A stretch of 64,000 bases of DNA from Tectiglobus sp965247245 (GTDB lineage: Bacteria > Pseudomonadota > Alphaproteobacteria > Rhizobiales > Hyphomicrobiaceae), in NCBI GenBank assembly GCA_965247245.1, contig CBDFGV010000002.1:537433-601432 (forward strand). Reading direction: 5' to 3'. The position numbers were made by a program, and so were the translations under genes. The notes below the pieces were generated by a model. It saw nothing but the letters and a program-made list of their open reading frames with translations. It was not told where the DNA came from and ran no database searches. Shown piece by piece: positions 33,644-42,468 of the stretch (positions within the stretch are counted from its first letter, which is position 1; every line of letters begins with the position of its first letter).

Positions 33644-34075
33644 GTGAAGATTAAGCGAATTGAACACATCGCCGTTGCTGTGAAGAACCTGCAGTCGATG
33701 CGCGAAGTCCTGGAAGACAAGCTCGGGATCGAGATGGAGTACGAGGAATACCTGCCGCAACACAGCACGCGGCTGGCCATGTTTCCGGTTGGCGAGACCT
33801 ACATCGAACTGCTTGAATCCGATAAGCCCGACACCGGGACCAGCCAATGGATTAAAGAACACGGCGAAGGGCTGTTTCACATCTGCCTTGAAGTCGAAGA
33901 CATCGACGCGTCAATGGCTGAGTTGCGTGCCAAAGGCATGACGTTCCAGCAGGACGAGCCGTTAATCGGGCATGGCAATTGTCGCATTGTCTTCCTTGAC
34001 CCGAGCTGCACCGGCAATCTCGTGATCGAACTCGCTGAATTGCCGAAAGAGCCGCACGTGCATGCTGCGGAGTAA
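33644..34075 (+). CDS. epi: Methylmalonyl-/ethylmalonyl-CoA epimerase-like VOC protein
   Basis: The 143-residue protein has two VOC repeats with IEHIAVAVKNLQ (His 8), YIELLES, GEGLFHICLEVEDIDAS (His 79) and TGNLVIELAE (Glu 129), the layout of methylmalonyl-CoA epimerases. In the ethylmalonyl-CoA pathway one epimerase serves both ethylmalonyl- and methylmalonyl-CoA. The start is a GTG at 33644 with GGGAG six bases upstream. A longer in-frame start at 33518 would add an Arg-rich stretch that does not belong to the fold and is rejected. Generic VOC activity cannot be excluded. Confidence 0.75.
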   Translation: MKIKRIEHIAVAVKNLQSMREVLEDKLGIEMEYEEYLPQHSTRLAMFPVGETYIELLESDKPDTGTSQWIKEHGEGLFHICLEVEDIDASMAELRAKGMTFQQDEPLIGHGNCRIVFLDPSCTGNLVIELAELPKEPHVHAAE

Positions 34076-34244
34076 GTTTCGGCCTTTGACTTGTGAGTTG
34101 TCCCGGGGCCGCTGGCCCGACCTGAGCGCGGCAGCGCGTTGCATAAGAACACCGGTGCCGCGGTTACAGCACACGACGCATTGATGGCGAAGGCGGCGGC
34201 ATGTTAGTCCGTGGGCAGTCTTGGTTTGGACGAATGCGGACAAC

Positions 34245-35225
34245 ATGCTCCTTCGTTGGATTACTACCGCCCTATGGGCCCTAGTTTTGCTGCTGCCGCT
34301 TCGCGCGCTGGCGAACCCGACGCTGCTCTACGACCCGGCAAATGACAAGGTCCTCTATGCCGAGGAGATCGATCGTCTTTGGCATCCCGCGTCTGTCACG
34401 AAGATTATGACAGCTTATCTGGCGTTTGAGGCAATCAAGGCCGGCCGATTTACGCTGCAATCCAAGATCCCTTATTCCCAACTTGCCCACAAAATGCCGG
34501 CCAGCAAAATCGGCATGGCGGTTGGCTCCGAGGTCTCACTGGACTTTGCGCTGCGGGCCGTGATCATCAAATCAGCCAATGATATTTCCGTGGCTATTGC
34601 CGAGGCTGTGGGCGGCTCGCATGACCGCTTTGTCGCCCAGATGAACGCGACAGCCAAACGCCTCGGAATGACCAGAACCAAGTTCACTAACCCGAACGGT
34701 CTGCCATCGCCTGAGCAGGTTACGACAGCGCGCGATCTGGCGAGATTGGCAAGCGCCGTCATTCGCGACTTTCCGGAGTATGCGAATTACTGGACGCTCT
34801 CGACGATGCGGGTCGGCAAGCGCCGGTTGCGCTCGCACAACTCTTTGCTGCGCAAGTTCGAAGGCGCAGACGGTATGAAAACCGGGTTCATTTGCGATTC
34901 CGGCTACAACATCGTTGCGACCGCCACGCGGAATGGCCGGCAACTCGTTGCGGTTGTTCTCGGAGAAAGAAACGGCAGCTCACGTGGCATCCGGGCCGCA
35001 AGTCTTCTGGAACACGGGTTCAATACCTACGACTGGAAGATGTACTTCCAGTCGAGTGGCATCGATGCTGTACCGGTATCGACCGAGGAGGCATCTACGA
35101 CAAGTCTGCGCCGTAAAGTATGTGGTCGTCGCAGACGGGTTCGCCGCAAGAAGCCAAGGCCGAGACCTAAGAAGACAGCGCAAAAGAAGGCTGCCACCTC
35201 GAACAACACAGCATCAGGCAACTAA
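34245..35225 (+). CDS. D-alanyl-D-alanine carboxypeptidase (PBP5/DacF-like) with basic tail
   Basis: This 326-residue protein starts with a ~23-residue signal peptide (ALVLLLPLRALAN). The penicillin-binding motifs are present: SVTK (Ser 50, Lys 53), SAN (110-112) and KTG (212-214). It would trim stem peptides in the periplasm. The usual C-terminal PBP5 domain is replaced by an unusual ~45-residue basic tail rich in Arg, Lys and Pro, possibly for membrane or peptidoglycan contact. An in-frame TTG at 34221 is less likely than the ATG used. Confidence 0.92.
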   Translation: MLLRWITTALWALVLLLPLRALANPTLLYDPANDKVLYAEEIDRLWHPASVTKIMTAYLAFEAIKAGRFTLQSKIPYSQLAHKMPASKIGMAVGSEVSLDFALRAVIIKSANDISVAIAEAVGGSHDRFVAQMNATAKRLGMTRTKFTNPNGLPSPEQVTTARDLARLASAVIRDFPEYANYWTLSTMRVGKRRLRSHNSLLRKFEGADGMKTGFICDSGYNIVATATRNGRQLVAVVLGERNGSSRGIRAASLLEHGFNTYDWKMYFQSSGIDAVPVSTEEASTTSLRRKVCGRRRRVRRKKPRPRPKKTAQKKAATSNNTASGN

Positions 35226-35278
35226 CGTCGCCGGCCCGTCGCGCTGCGGGTCCACTCTGGCTGCTCGAACAGCCGTGA

Positions 35279-35542
35279 TCAAACCAGCAGCTGGAGATCC
35301 TCACCGCCTTGGTAGCGGCAACCCGGCATATTCTCGTGATCGTCGGGCTTGCTCTGCTGTTCAGTATCCGGGCTCTTTTTCGACTGCTGGGCCAGGATGA
35401 TCGCTCCGGAAGACTGGGCTTGAACGGCGGCATTGTTCTGCTGCATGCCGAGCGGCACGGCAACGCCACTTGCAGCCTGCGAGACAGCTGCAGGCAACAT
35501 CCCAAGCAGCAACACACAGCTCATTGTCGTTAGGATTCTCAC
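35279..35542 (-). CDS. Small secreted protein ending in a CRYQGGEDLQLLV motif
   Basis: The 87-residue protein starts at a GTG with AGGAGG seven bases upstream. A signal peptide (about residues 1-23, ending SQAAS) is followed by a Gln/Ser-rich linker and a C-terminal PGCRYQGGEDLQLLV motif of a kind often seen in short alphaproteobacterial exported proteins. Function is unknown. It converges with the carboxypeptidase gene. Confidence 0.7.
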   Translation of the reverse strand: MRILTTMSCVLLLGMLPAAVSQAASGVAVPLGMQQNNAAVQAQSSGAIILAQQSKKSPDTEQQSKPDDHENMPGCRYQGGEDLQLLV

Positions 35543-35814
35543 CGCAAACCCTCCTGTTGACTTCGTTTCTCGCCGGCACATCGCCCTCGAGCGTGCGCCG
35601 ACTGTCCCGAAATGATGCGGTTCAGTTGAATCGAGTTGTAGCATCATGCGCCGCGGTGGAACAGTTGCAAATAGTGCCAAACCGGGCTCACAACCTTCAC
35701 GTGTCGTTCAACTGCACAAAACCGGGCTGAACACTGAGTTTCCGGCTCGTGCCCATTCTGCGTGCCGGCCGAAGCGGCAATTGGCGCCTAACTTGCTTCG
35801 TCTTCCTCGAATTT

Positions 35815-36075
35815 ATGGAATGGGACGCTCAACTTATGACCGCAACAGGCTGGCATCCTGATATGGATGCAACGCCAACACCTTCGGACGTGCTGAGCAT
35901 GGTCGAAGTCTTGGAAGCACAACACGGCGCGCTCGCCGAGGATATCGCGGAATTTTTCGCGACGAAGCACTGTCTTGCTGGCGATGCCGGACGGTCGTGG
36001 GCGTGGGCAGGGGTTGCAGCCCGCTTGCGACAGCGAACCAAAAAGCGCTTACAGGAGCGGCAGCAGGCCGCCTGA
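35815..36075 (+). CDS. Small hypothetical helical protein
   Basis: A 86-residue protein (or 79 from the ATG at 35836) contains VEVLEAQHGALAEDIAEFF and RSWAWAGVAARLRQR, which look like a conserved short alphaproteobacterial family. No signal peptide or membrane segment is present. It converges with the CAP-domain gene downstream. Ribosome sites are weak for both starts. Confidence 0.5.
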   Translation: MEWDAQLMTATGWHPDMDATPTPSDVLSMVEVLEAQHGALAEDIAEFFATKHCLAGDAGRSWAWAGVAARLRQRTKKRLQERQQAA

Positions 36076-36119
36076 GATTGAATCCGCAGCAGCCCACTCA
36101 GCAACTCTAGCGATTATAA

Positions 36120-36833
36120 CTAGATCTTCGAGCCCAGAACCAGCGTCCAGAAGGTGCGGAATTCCGTATTCGGCGATTGCACCAGGGCGATGCCCATATG
36201 CTCAGCATCGCGAAGCAACAGGTTTTTATTGTGCCCCGGGCTCTTCTTCCAACCCGCCATAACTTCGTCGAGACTAGCCTGGCCGGTTCCCACGTTCTCC
36301 GCCGCCAACCGCGCCTTGTAACCGGCACGCTTCACACGATCCCAGGGGTTCGAGCCGTCGGAACCGAAATGCGAAATCCGATCCCATTTGGCTAGATCAC
36401 GCGAGTGCATCTTCGCCGCCTTGGTCAAAAGCGGGTCGATCTTGAGCGGCTTCAGCCCGTGCTTGCTGCGATAATTATTGATCGCCTTGCGGGCCGCTTC
36501 TGCGTTAAGGCGACTACCGCTGTAATCGCGATCAGCCAGCGCACCCTTCGGAGCTTTGCGATAGGACCCTGTCGGTGCCGCATCATTGCGGGCAGCGAGC
36601 CGTGTCCGCTTTTGGGATTTTTTCGTCGAACCGGAGGAGAATCCGCCATCCAGTGGCTGACCAACCGGTCGTGGGCCATTTGAGTCATTTAACCCAAGAG
36701 AGACTGAGCTCGATCCTGAGCTACACCCGGCAACCGCAACAGCGGCTGAACACAACGCAAGAACAACAACGCGCACAACTATCCTCACACATCCAATCGG
36801 CCACATGGCAGCGCAATCAGCAAAATTCAGCAA
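36120..36833 (-). CDS. CAP/SCP-domain (lipo)protein
   Basis: The protein of up to 237 residues has a hydrophobic N-terminus with a lipobox-like VAGC (about residues 33-36), suggesting a lipoprotein. A disordered Ser/Gly/Arg-rich linker is followed by a CAP domain (about 105-237): AINNYRSKHGLKPL, ISHFGSDGSNPWDRVKRAGY, AENVGTG and SPGHNKNLL. Bacterial CAP proteins are extracytoplasmic and poorly understood. The true start may be one of the later in-frame GTG codons that give a shorter signal peptide. Confidence 0.85.
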   Translation of the reverse strand: MLNFADCAAMWPIGCVRIVVRVVVLALCSAAVAVAGCSSGSSSVSLGLNDSNGPRPVGQPLDGGFSSGSTKKSQKRTRLAARNDAAPTGSYRKAPKGALADRDYSGSRLNAEAARKAINNYRSKHGLKPLKIDPLLTKAAKMHSRDLAKWDRISHFGSDGSNPWDRVKRAGYKARLAAENVGTGQASLDEVMAGWKKSPGHNKNLLLRDAEHMGIALVQSPNTEFRTFWTLVLGSKI

Positions 36834-37222
36834 ATAAATTAACCGGCCGTTAACGTTGACCGACTTTGCTGAGATTTGCCGCTATCCCCCGGCTGTCAGT
36901 TCCGTCAGCACGTGGCTGCCAGGACTACGAATCACTAAGCGATGAAAACCGTGACAGCAGTTGGGCAAACCGGTGTCAGCGCGACGGCAATTGGCGAGCG
37001 TTGCCGAGATGCAATCGAATGGGCGTGCCCGGGCAACACATCCCGGCAATCCTGTTGAACAGGCCATCAAGTTGTATCTGCCGATTGGACAAACGAGCAC
37101 AAATCAAGCCACAATTGTGTTTGTTTTCAGTGATTCGCGTCCAGTGGCTTTGACCACCTTCAGTCGCTCCATCTCGATCGTCGAGGGGAACGGCAACAGT
37201 GCCATTGTTGCGGAGGAACTCC
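36834..37222. other. Intergenic region upstream of the two-gene ATPase unit
   Basis: About 390 bases between the divergent CAP gene and the winged-helix gene contain no gene I can support. Overlapping short frames show no ribosome sites. The promoter of the ATPase unit must lie here. Confidence 0.5.
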
Positions 37223-38341
37223 ATGGGCAACGCCTTGCGCGCCCTGAATTCGGATGAGATTGCGAGCGACGGTCCGCTGGACGCTGCAATCCTGTGCCGA
37301 CTTGCGGCCGACAACGGCGCCACGCGCACCGAGCTCATCAAGGACATCGGGCCTCTGGTGTCTCAGAAGCTTTCGCCTTCCGAACTACGGGGAATGCTGG
37401 ATGCTGCCCTTGATGCAGCACTGGCATCTGGCTTGATTACTGCCTCGCGCAACCGCTTCCAGCTGACGCCTTCGGGCCTTGAGATCGCGAAAGCGCACCT
37501 CGGCTGTCAGAATGTGCCGAACGAATGGGCCGCAATCCGTGATGTGCGCCTGGTGGCGGCAGCGCTGGGGCTTTCTGACATCGGAGATCGGCGCGCGAAG
37601 CAGCTGGCCCGCCCGGACGGCCTTCGCGCAGCGATCCTGCAGCAGGCCTACCAACTGTCTCCACGCAAATGCGGCAGTCCAGCCAAACTGCGCAGCGCTC
37701 TGGCAGCCATTGCCCTGGAGCGTGCCTTTGGAAACAAACTCAAAAGCGAGTTTGCATCCGGTAAAGGTTTGAGCGCCCGCGCTGGCCGCGTGCTTGCTGG
37801 CCAGCTGGCACGCAAACCGCGTGACTTCGGAACTGATACACGGTTGATCGGAGCGCTTGCTGCTGAAGCCTGCGGCTCAGCACAGTCAGACGCAGCCTCA
37901 CTTAGGCTCGCGATCCTGCGGAATGCCTTCGGTCGCCGCATTGACACGGCACTCGGTAAATCGAAACCGCAACAGCGCCAGCAGAAGTCAGAGGCACCTC
38001 CTGCCAGTGCACCTCCCGCGCCGAAACCCGCCGCAGCGACGAGACCGGACCTTCCCGGTTTTGCCAAGGCCGTAAAGACCGCCGCCAAGCAACACGGCCA
38101 AGGCTGGCCCGGCAACATGAAGGCCTTCATCTCCCACGTCTGGGGGTCGATCCAGAGTGGTCACCCGGAGTGGGGCGTAACGGAAATCGAATTCAAGGCC
38201 ATGTTAGCCGAGGCCCACCGGACGGGACATATCGTTCTTGCCAATGCAGACCTGAAATCGAAGGACAAGGCAAAGGACGTCCAGGAGTCTGCAATTAACT
38301 ACAAGAATACTGTCTGGCACTACGTACGCGTCGACGACTGA
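37223..38341 (+). CDS. Putative winged-helix partner of the HerA-like ATPase
   Basis: This 372-residue protein is of no family I can name. GGAGGAACTCC directly precedes the ATG, so an in-frame start 24 bases earlier is rejected. The N-terminal ~95 residues (LDAAILCRLAADNGATRTEL, then GLITASRNRFQLTPSGLEIAK) look like a winged helix. A helical middle follows, then an Ala/Pro-rich linker (about 260-280). The C-terminal ~95 residues (GNMKAFISHVWGSIQSGHP to YKNTVWHYVRVDD) form a second compact, probably winged-helix domain. It is 57 bases upstream of the 1145-residue ATPase on the same strand and is probably its DNA-binding or regulatory partner. Confidence 0.7.
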   Translation: MGNALRALNSDEIASDGPLDAAILCRLAADNGATRTELIKDIGPLVSQKLSPSELRGMLDAALDAALASGLITASRNRFQLTPSGLEIAKAHLGCQNVPNEWAAIRDVRLVAAALGLSDIGDRRAKQLARPDGLRAAILQQAYQLSPRKCGSPAKLRSALAAIALERAFGNKLKSEFASGKGLSARAGRVLAGQLARKPRDFGTDTRLIGALAAEACGSAQSDAASLRLAILRNAFGRRIDTALGKSKPQQRQQKSEAPPASAPPAPKPAAATRPDLPGFAKAVKTAAKQHGQGWPGNMKAFISHVWGSIQSGHPEWGVTEIEFKAMLAEAHRTGHIVLANADLKSKDKAKDVQESAINYKNTVWHYVRVDD

Positions 38342-38398
38342 ACACGACAAACTAGAAATTGACGAGGGCCCGGACTTAAGATCCGGGAGCAACATTCA

Positions 38399-41300
38399 AT
38401 GAAGCTTGCCACGCAAGAGGCGACCAACCCAGATGTTTTTGCAGCCGCGTTCGAGCATTCGATCACGTGGGAAGATGATGTCTGGCAAGCGGACCCCGTT
38501 GATGTTCATAGTGTGCACGAAGCAGCGCGCACCAAGTTCTATGACCTCCTTGAGCGCATAACAGCCGGTAAAGGTGGTGTTTCGCAGGGCCGCATTCTGT
38601 TGTTCCACGGCCAGTCTGGTGCGGGCAAAACACATCTCATTCGCGCCCTGCGGACGGGCGCCCATAGGAAGGCGCAGGCCTACTTCGGCTATGCGCAGAT
38701 GACGCCTGACATCTCGAATTACGCGGACTACTTCCTGCGCCGCCTGATAAACTCGCTTGAGAAGCCCTACGATCCTGACGATCCAAGCGAAAGCGGTCTT
38801 GCCCGCCTGACACGTTTGATGGTGGAGACAGCTCTACCAGCCGAAGAAGTTCAGAAGCTGCGCGAGGACGATCTCAACGAGACCGAGCTTGCGATGCTGG
38901 TCATGAACCTCGCCGATGACATTGTCATTCACGAGCAGTTCGCAGATAAAGAACTCGACATCAATATTGTGCGCGCGCTGCTCTACTTGCAGCGCAGTGA
39001 CCCACGGATAGATCAGCGTGTGCGCCAGTATCTGTTCGGCCGGGAGCTCAACGAGCTGAGCTTACAAAGCGTCAAGGCGCTCGATCCGAATTCCGGCGAT
39101 GGCCGGGCGTTCGAGATTATCGAGGCGGTCGGCGCCATCATGTCCGTCGTCGATGGTGCTGCGCTGGTTTTCTGTATCGACCAGGTCGAAGACCTACGTA
39201 ACTTTGATGATCCTGAAGAGCGTTTCACAAAGGCTGTTGGCAACCTGATGCAGATTGCCAACCGTGTGCCGTCGTCGATCGTAATCATTTCGGTTCTCGA
39301 AGAGTTCTACGGTCAGGCACGCGCCGTCTTGCATCAGTCGTACATCGACCGCATCGAGAAATCGGGACCGGTCGCGCTTTACGAAAGCCGCTCCGCCGAC
39401 GAGGCACGGCAAATTATCGCGAAGCGCCTTGAGCAACATGCCAAGCAACACTCGGACGGTCCAAGCTTCCCGGACCCGTCAGCGTTCTTCGGTCCCGAAT
39501 TCTTCGAGGAATTCGCAGGGCTATCAACGCGTCGCCTGTTGGAACTTGCACAAAACAGAATCCGCAACGACGAGGATGAGGAGGATCAGCAGAAATCCGC
39601 CGGCGATGGTGGTTTCATTTCGACACTGGCAGACGCGCTTGGCTTCGCATCTGATAATGATGAGCCGGCCCAGAAGCCACAGTTCACAATCGACTACCGT
39701 GAAATGTGGGACAGCTTCTGTAACGCTTCCGAAGCAGAAATGCCGAACTCCGATCAGGACTTGCTTGATGTGCTGAGCGCGTCGCTGGCCCTGACCTCGT
39801 CGGAGTGGGACAACAAACTTGTTACCAAGGCCAAGCGCTCTGAAATTGCCGACGACCTGCCGGCGATCGACATCACGGTTGAACATCCGACAGGTCACTC
39901 GTATGACGCTCGCGTCTATCTCTGCAATCGCCCGACCCAGGGCGGCGGCCTGAAGCGCCAGCTGGACAAGGTGCTTGCAACAATGCAGGGGCGCACCTGC
40001 TACTTGTTGCGGGCGAGCGACTTCCCGCCGAACAAAAAGAACCAAACCGCCCAGGCCTATCGGAAATTCCGCGACAGCGGCGGGCGCTCGGTGCTGGTTC
40101 CGATCCCTGAATGGGAACGCATGATGATGATCCGCGAGTTCCATGCGCATCATCGCAATGACCCTGGCTTTGCGGATTGGTTTGAGCAAGCCAAACTGAT
40201 GTCCGGCCTGATCTCGATTGTGCAGCTTCTGCGTCTCGATCTCCTCGGTCGACCGCTGCCGCATATGACGCGCAAGAACGATACTGCGCCGACCCTTGTC
40301 GAAGCCGGCCAGGACCTGACAGCGCTGACGGCACCGCCGGCAGATAGCTCTGATTTGATGACGACAACCTCCAATGTCACGCCGCTCCGACCGGGCGAAA
40401 ACACCGCCACGAGTTCGGGTGCGCCTTGGGCCGACTGGCTCGGTTGGAATTCTGGTGCCGTACCGCCGCCAACGGATAACGATCCAACGCCTGACAATGA
40501 CGACGAACTGCCATTGTCCGTGCTGCTGGATGAGAACGGCGACAACGTCAACAGCATTTTTGCCGGTCGTGAACTGACATCTACCAAGCCGGTGACGCTC
40601 AACCGTGGTGTCATGAAACGGCACTCAGCCGTGCTTGGTGGATCCGGCTCTGGTAAGACAACACTGGCGCTGAGCCTGATCGAGCAGTTCCTCGCCCGGG
40701 GAATCCCGGCAATCCTGATCGACCGCAAGGGTGACCTTTGTAGTTACGCCAATCCCGATGTCTGGCGGGCAGACGAAGGTGAACCGAATGAGCGCACATC
40801 CGAGCGCGAGAAGCTTGGTGACGCGATTGATGTTGCGGTTTACACGCCGGGCCGCGCTTCAGGCCGACCGATATCGATTACGCTGCTGCCGAACGGCATG
40901 AATGAACTGCCCGAGCACGAACAGCAGTTGTTGGCCAATCTCTCCGCTGCGGCTCTCGGTGACATGTTGCACATGAAGAAGTCTGCGACGCACCAGAAGC
41001 AGTCAGGCACGCTTTCGGTTGCGCTGCGGATACTCGGTTCGCGTTCGAGCCATGAAGTCTCGCTGTCTGATCTCATTGCCTTCCTGGAGGACGAAGATCC
41101 CGAACTAACGGATCTCACACAGCGGATGGACCCGTCCGGCAAGATCCGCCGCGACTTGGTTGCGCAGCTTGACAGCCTTCGTTATCGCAACGCGTCGCTG
41201 TTCGATACCGATGGCGAAAGCCTGCGGATGGATGCGCTGTTGGGTCTAGGCGACTACGCACGGCCTGACCGCACCCGTTTGTCGATCATTTATACGGGCT

Positions 41301-41836
41301 TCCTCGGGGACAATGAGAACATCCTGTTCTGGGTGGCGCAGTTCCTGTCAGAGGCACTGCGCTTTTGCCAGCGCAACCCGAACGATGAGTTGCAAGCCGT
41401 CGTGATGTTCGACGAAGCGGACCTCTATATCCCTGCTAACGGCAAGCCGGCGACGGCGGAGCCGCTGCAAAGTCTTTTGAAGCGGGCTCGATCCGCAGGT
41501 CTTGGCCTGATGCTGGCAACCCAGTCACCGGGTGATCTTGACTACAAGTCGCGCGATCAGATCACGTCCTGGTTCATTGGACGCGTTCGCGAGGACACGG
41601 CACTGCGCAAGCTTAAGGCCGCCTTCCAAAGCGAGAGCGGTCTCGACCCTGCAGCCGTGCTGCCTCACCAAACCGTTGGTCAGTTCCATCTGGTTCAAGA
41701 AGGCTTGGTGCGCGCGATGAAGGCGCAACGCTCATTGATCATGGCCGAACAGGTGCCGTTTGATCGCATTGAGCAACTGGCTCGCGAAACGAAGGGCTAT
41801 GATCAGCGACAGCTCAAGCTGTTTGATCTGAAGTAG
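38399..41836 (+). CDS. Dual P-loop ATPase: AAA-like module fused to HerA/FtsK-like module
   Basis: The 1145-residue protein has two nucleotide-binding sites. The first, LLFHGQSGAGKT (Walker A, residues 71-78) with ALVFCIDQVED (Walker B, Asp ~261), belongs to an AAA/STAND-like module over about 1-440. The second, VLGGSGSGKTT (747-754), AVVMFDEADLY (Asp 1005, Glu 1006) and LATQSPGDLD, belongs to a HerA/FtsK/VirB4-type pump over about 700-1130. A linking region (about 470-640) with TGHSYDARVYLCNRP and CYLLRASDFPPNKKNQTAQAY has no identity I can assign. HerA-like motors act on double-stranded DNA. With the upstream winged-helix protein it may form a DNA-processing or defence complex. GGGAGC precedes the ATG. 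Confidence 0.75.
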   Translation: MKLATQEATNPDVFAAAFEHSITWEDDVWQADPVDVHSVHEAARTKFYDLLERITAGKGGVSQGRILLFHGQSGAGKTHLIRALRTGAHRKAQAYFGYAQMTPDISNYADYFLRRLINSLEKPYDPDDPSESGLARLTRLMVETALPAEEVQKLREDDLNETELAMLVMNLADDIVIHEQFADKELDINIVRALLYLQRSDPRIDQRVRQYLFGRELNELSLQSVKALDPNSGDGRAFEIIEAVGAIMSVVDGAALVFCIDQVEDLRNFDDPEERFTKAVGNLMQIANRVPSSIVIISVLEEFYGQARAVLHQSYIDRIEKSGPVALYESRSADEARQIIAKRLEQHAKQHSDGPSFPDPSAFFGPEFFEEFAGLSTRRLLELAQNRIRNDEDEEDQQKSAGDGGFISTLADALGFASDNDEPAQKPQFTIDYREMWDSFCNASEAEMPNSDQDLLDVLSASLALTSSEWDNKLVTKAKRSEIADDLPAIDITVEHPTGHSYDARVYLCNRPTQGGGLKRQLDKVLATMQGRTCYLLRASDFPPNKKNQTAQAYRKFRDSGGRSVLVPIPEWERMMMIREFHAHHRNDPGFADWFEQAKLMSGLISIVQLLRLDLLGRPLPHMTRKNDTAPTLVEAGQDLTALTAPPADSSDLMTTTSNVTPLRPGENTATSSGAPWADWLGWNSGAVPPPTDNDPTPDNDDELPLSVLLDENGDNVNSIFAGRELTSTKPVTLNRGVMKRHSAVLGGSGSGKTTLALSLIEQFLARGIPAILIDRKGDLCSYANPDVWRADEGEPNERTSEREKLGDAIDVAVYTPGRASGRPISITLLPNGMNELPEHEQQLLANLSAAALGDMLHMKKSATHQKQSGTLSVALRILGSRSSHEVSLSDLIAFLEDEDPELTDLTQRMDPSGKIRRDLVAQLDSLRYRNASLFDTDGESLRMDALLGLGDYARPDRTRLSIIYTGFLGDNENILFWVAQFLSEALRFCQRNPNDELQAVVMFDEADLYIPANGKPATAEPLQSLLKRARSAGLGLMLATQSPGDLDYKSRDQITSWFIGRVREDTALRKLKAAFQSESGLDPAAVLPHQTVGQFHLVQEGLVRAMKAQRSLIMAEQVPFDRIEQLARETKGYDQRQLKLFDLK

Positions 41837-42257
41837 ACGCCTTCCATGTCATTGCGGTGAGGGCTTCACGAGGGCGAATCGATATTCGGCCTTCTTAGGG
41901 CACTGTAGAAAGTTGTTCACAGAGTTCTTCACGCCCGTTGCACAGTTCGCAAGAGCAATCGGTGAAATTTTTCTTAGTTCATACTGAACGACATTTCGGC
42001 TAACTAACCTTCTCAGCTGAAAAACTTTTCTTTCGTTTCGATTTCTTGTTGCCGCTTTGATCATAACGCGAACAGCCCTAGAACGGACGAATTTCAAGGG
42101 TGAGAACGCTTGCCTGCTGAAAAAATTCTGGTAGTAAATGTCGCATCTTTATGTACTATTGGTTGTAGTGGGCAAAAATTTCGCGAGGCCCTGATACTGG
42201 GACCTCTGGGATAAAAGCTGCTTTGGCGGACAGCAGCCTGCTAGTGGGGTTAAGTTT
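41837..42257. other. AT-rich intergenic region
   Basis: About 420 bases after the ATPase gene hold no supported gene. The last part has a small hairpin-forming stretch (AGCTGC...GCAGC near 42217-42237) in front of a tiny ORF. It probably carries the promoter for what follows. Confidence 0.5.
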
Positions 42258-42350
42258 ATGTTGGGTAAGTCAATGGCCATGATGGTGGCCTTGTCAGTTT
42301 TAGCGCCGCTTGTTGGCGTCGGTGTATTCGTTATTCTTCAAGGTCTGTAA
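42258..42350 (+). CDS. Possible 30-residue single-helix membrane peptide
   Basis: A short frame encodes MLGKSMAMMV followed by a hydrophobic run ending VGVFVILQGL, one predicted membrane helix. A G-rich stretch (GTGGGG) lies about nine bases before the ATG. Such size and composition fit bacterial small membrane proteins, but chance cannot be excluded. Confidence 0.4.
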   Translation: MLGKSMAMMVALSVLAPLVGVGVFVILQGL

Positions 42351-42468
42351 GTCCGGCGAGAATTTCGAAGACCAGTAAGACATTTGCGCAAGCCGTTCCA
42401 CTTGACGTGGGCCGTTCTTGCAATCACGGTTTGCGGCCAATCAGATTACCACGCCGGGCCGAAAACGA

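Noticed and set aside
39524..40624. A 366-codon minus-strand frame inside the dual ATPase gene
   Set aside because: Arg-rich shadow composition. The plus-strand frame has two P-loops and is plainly the gene.
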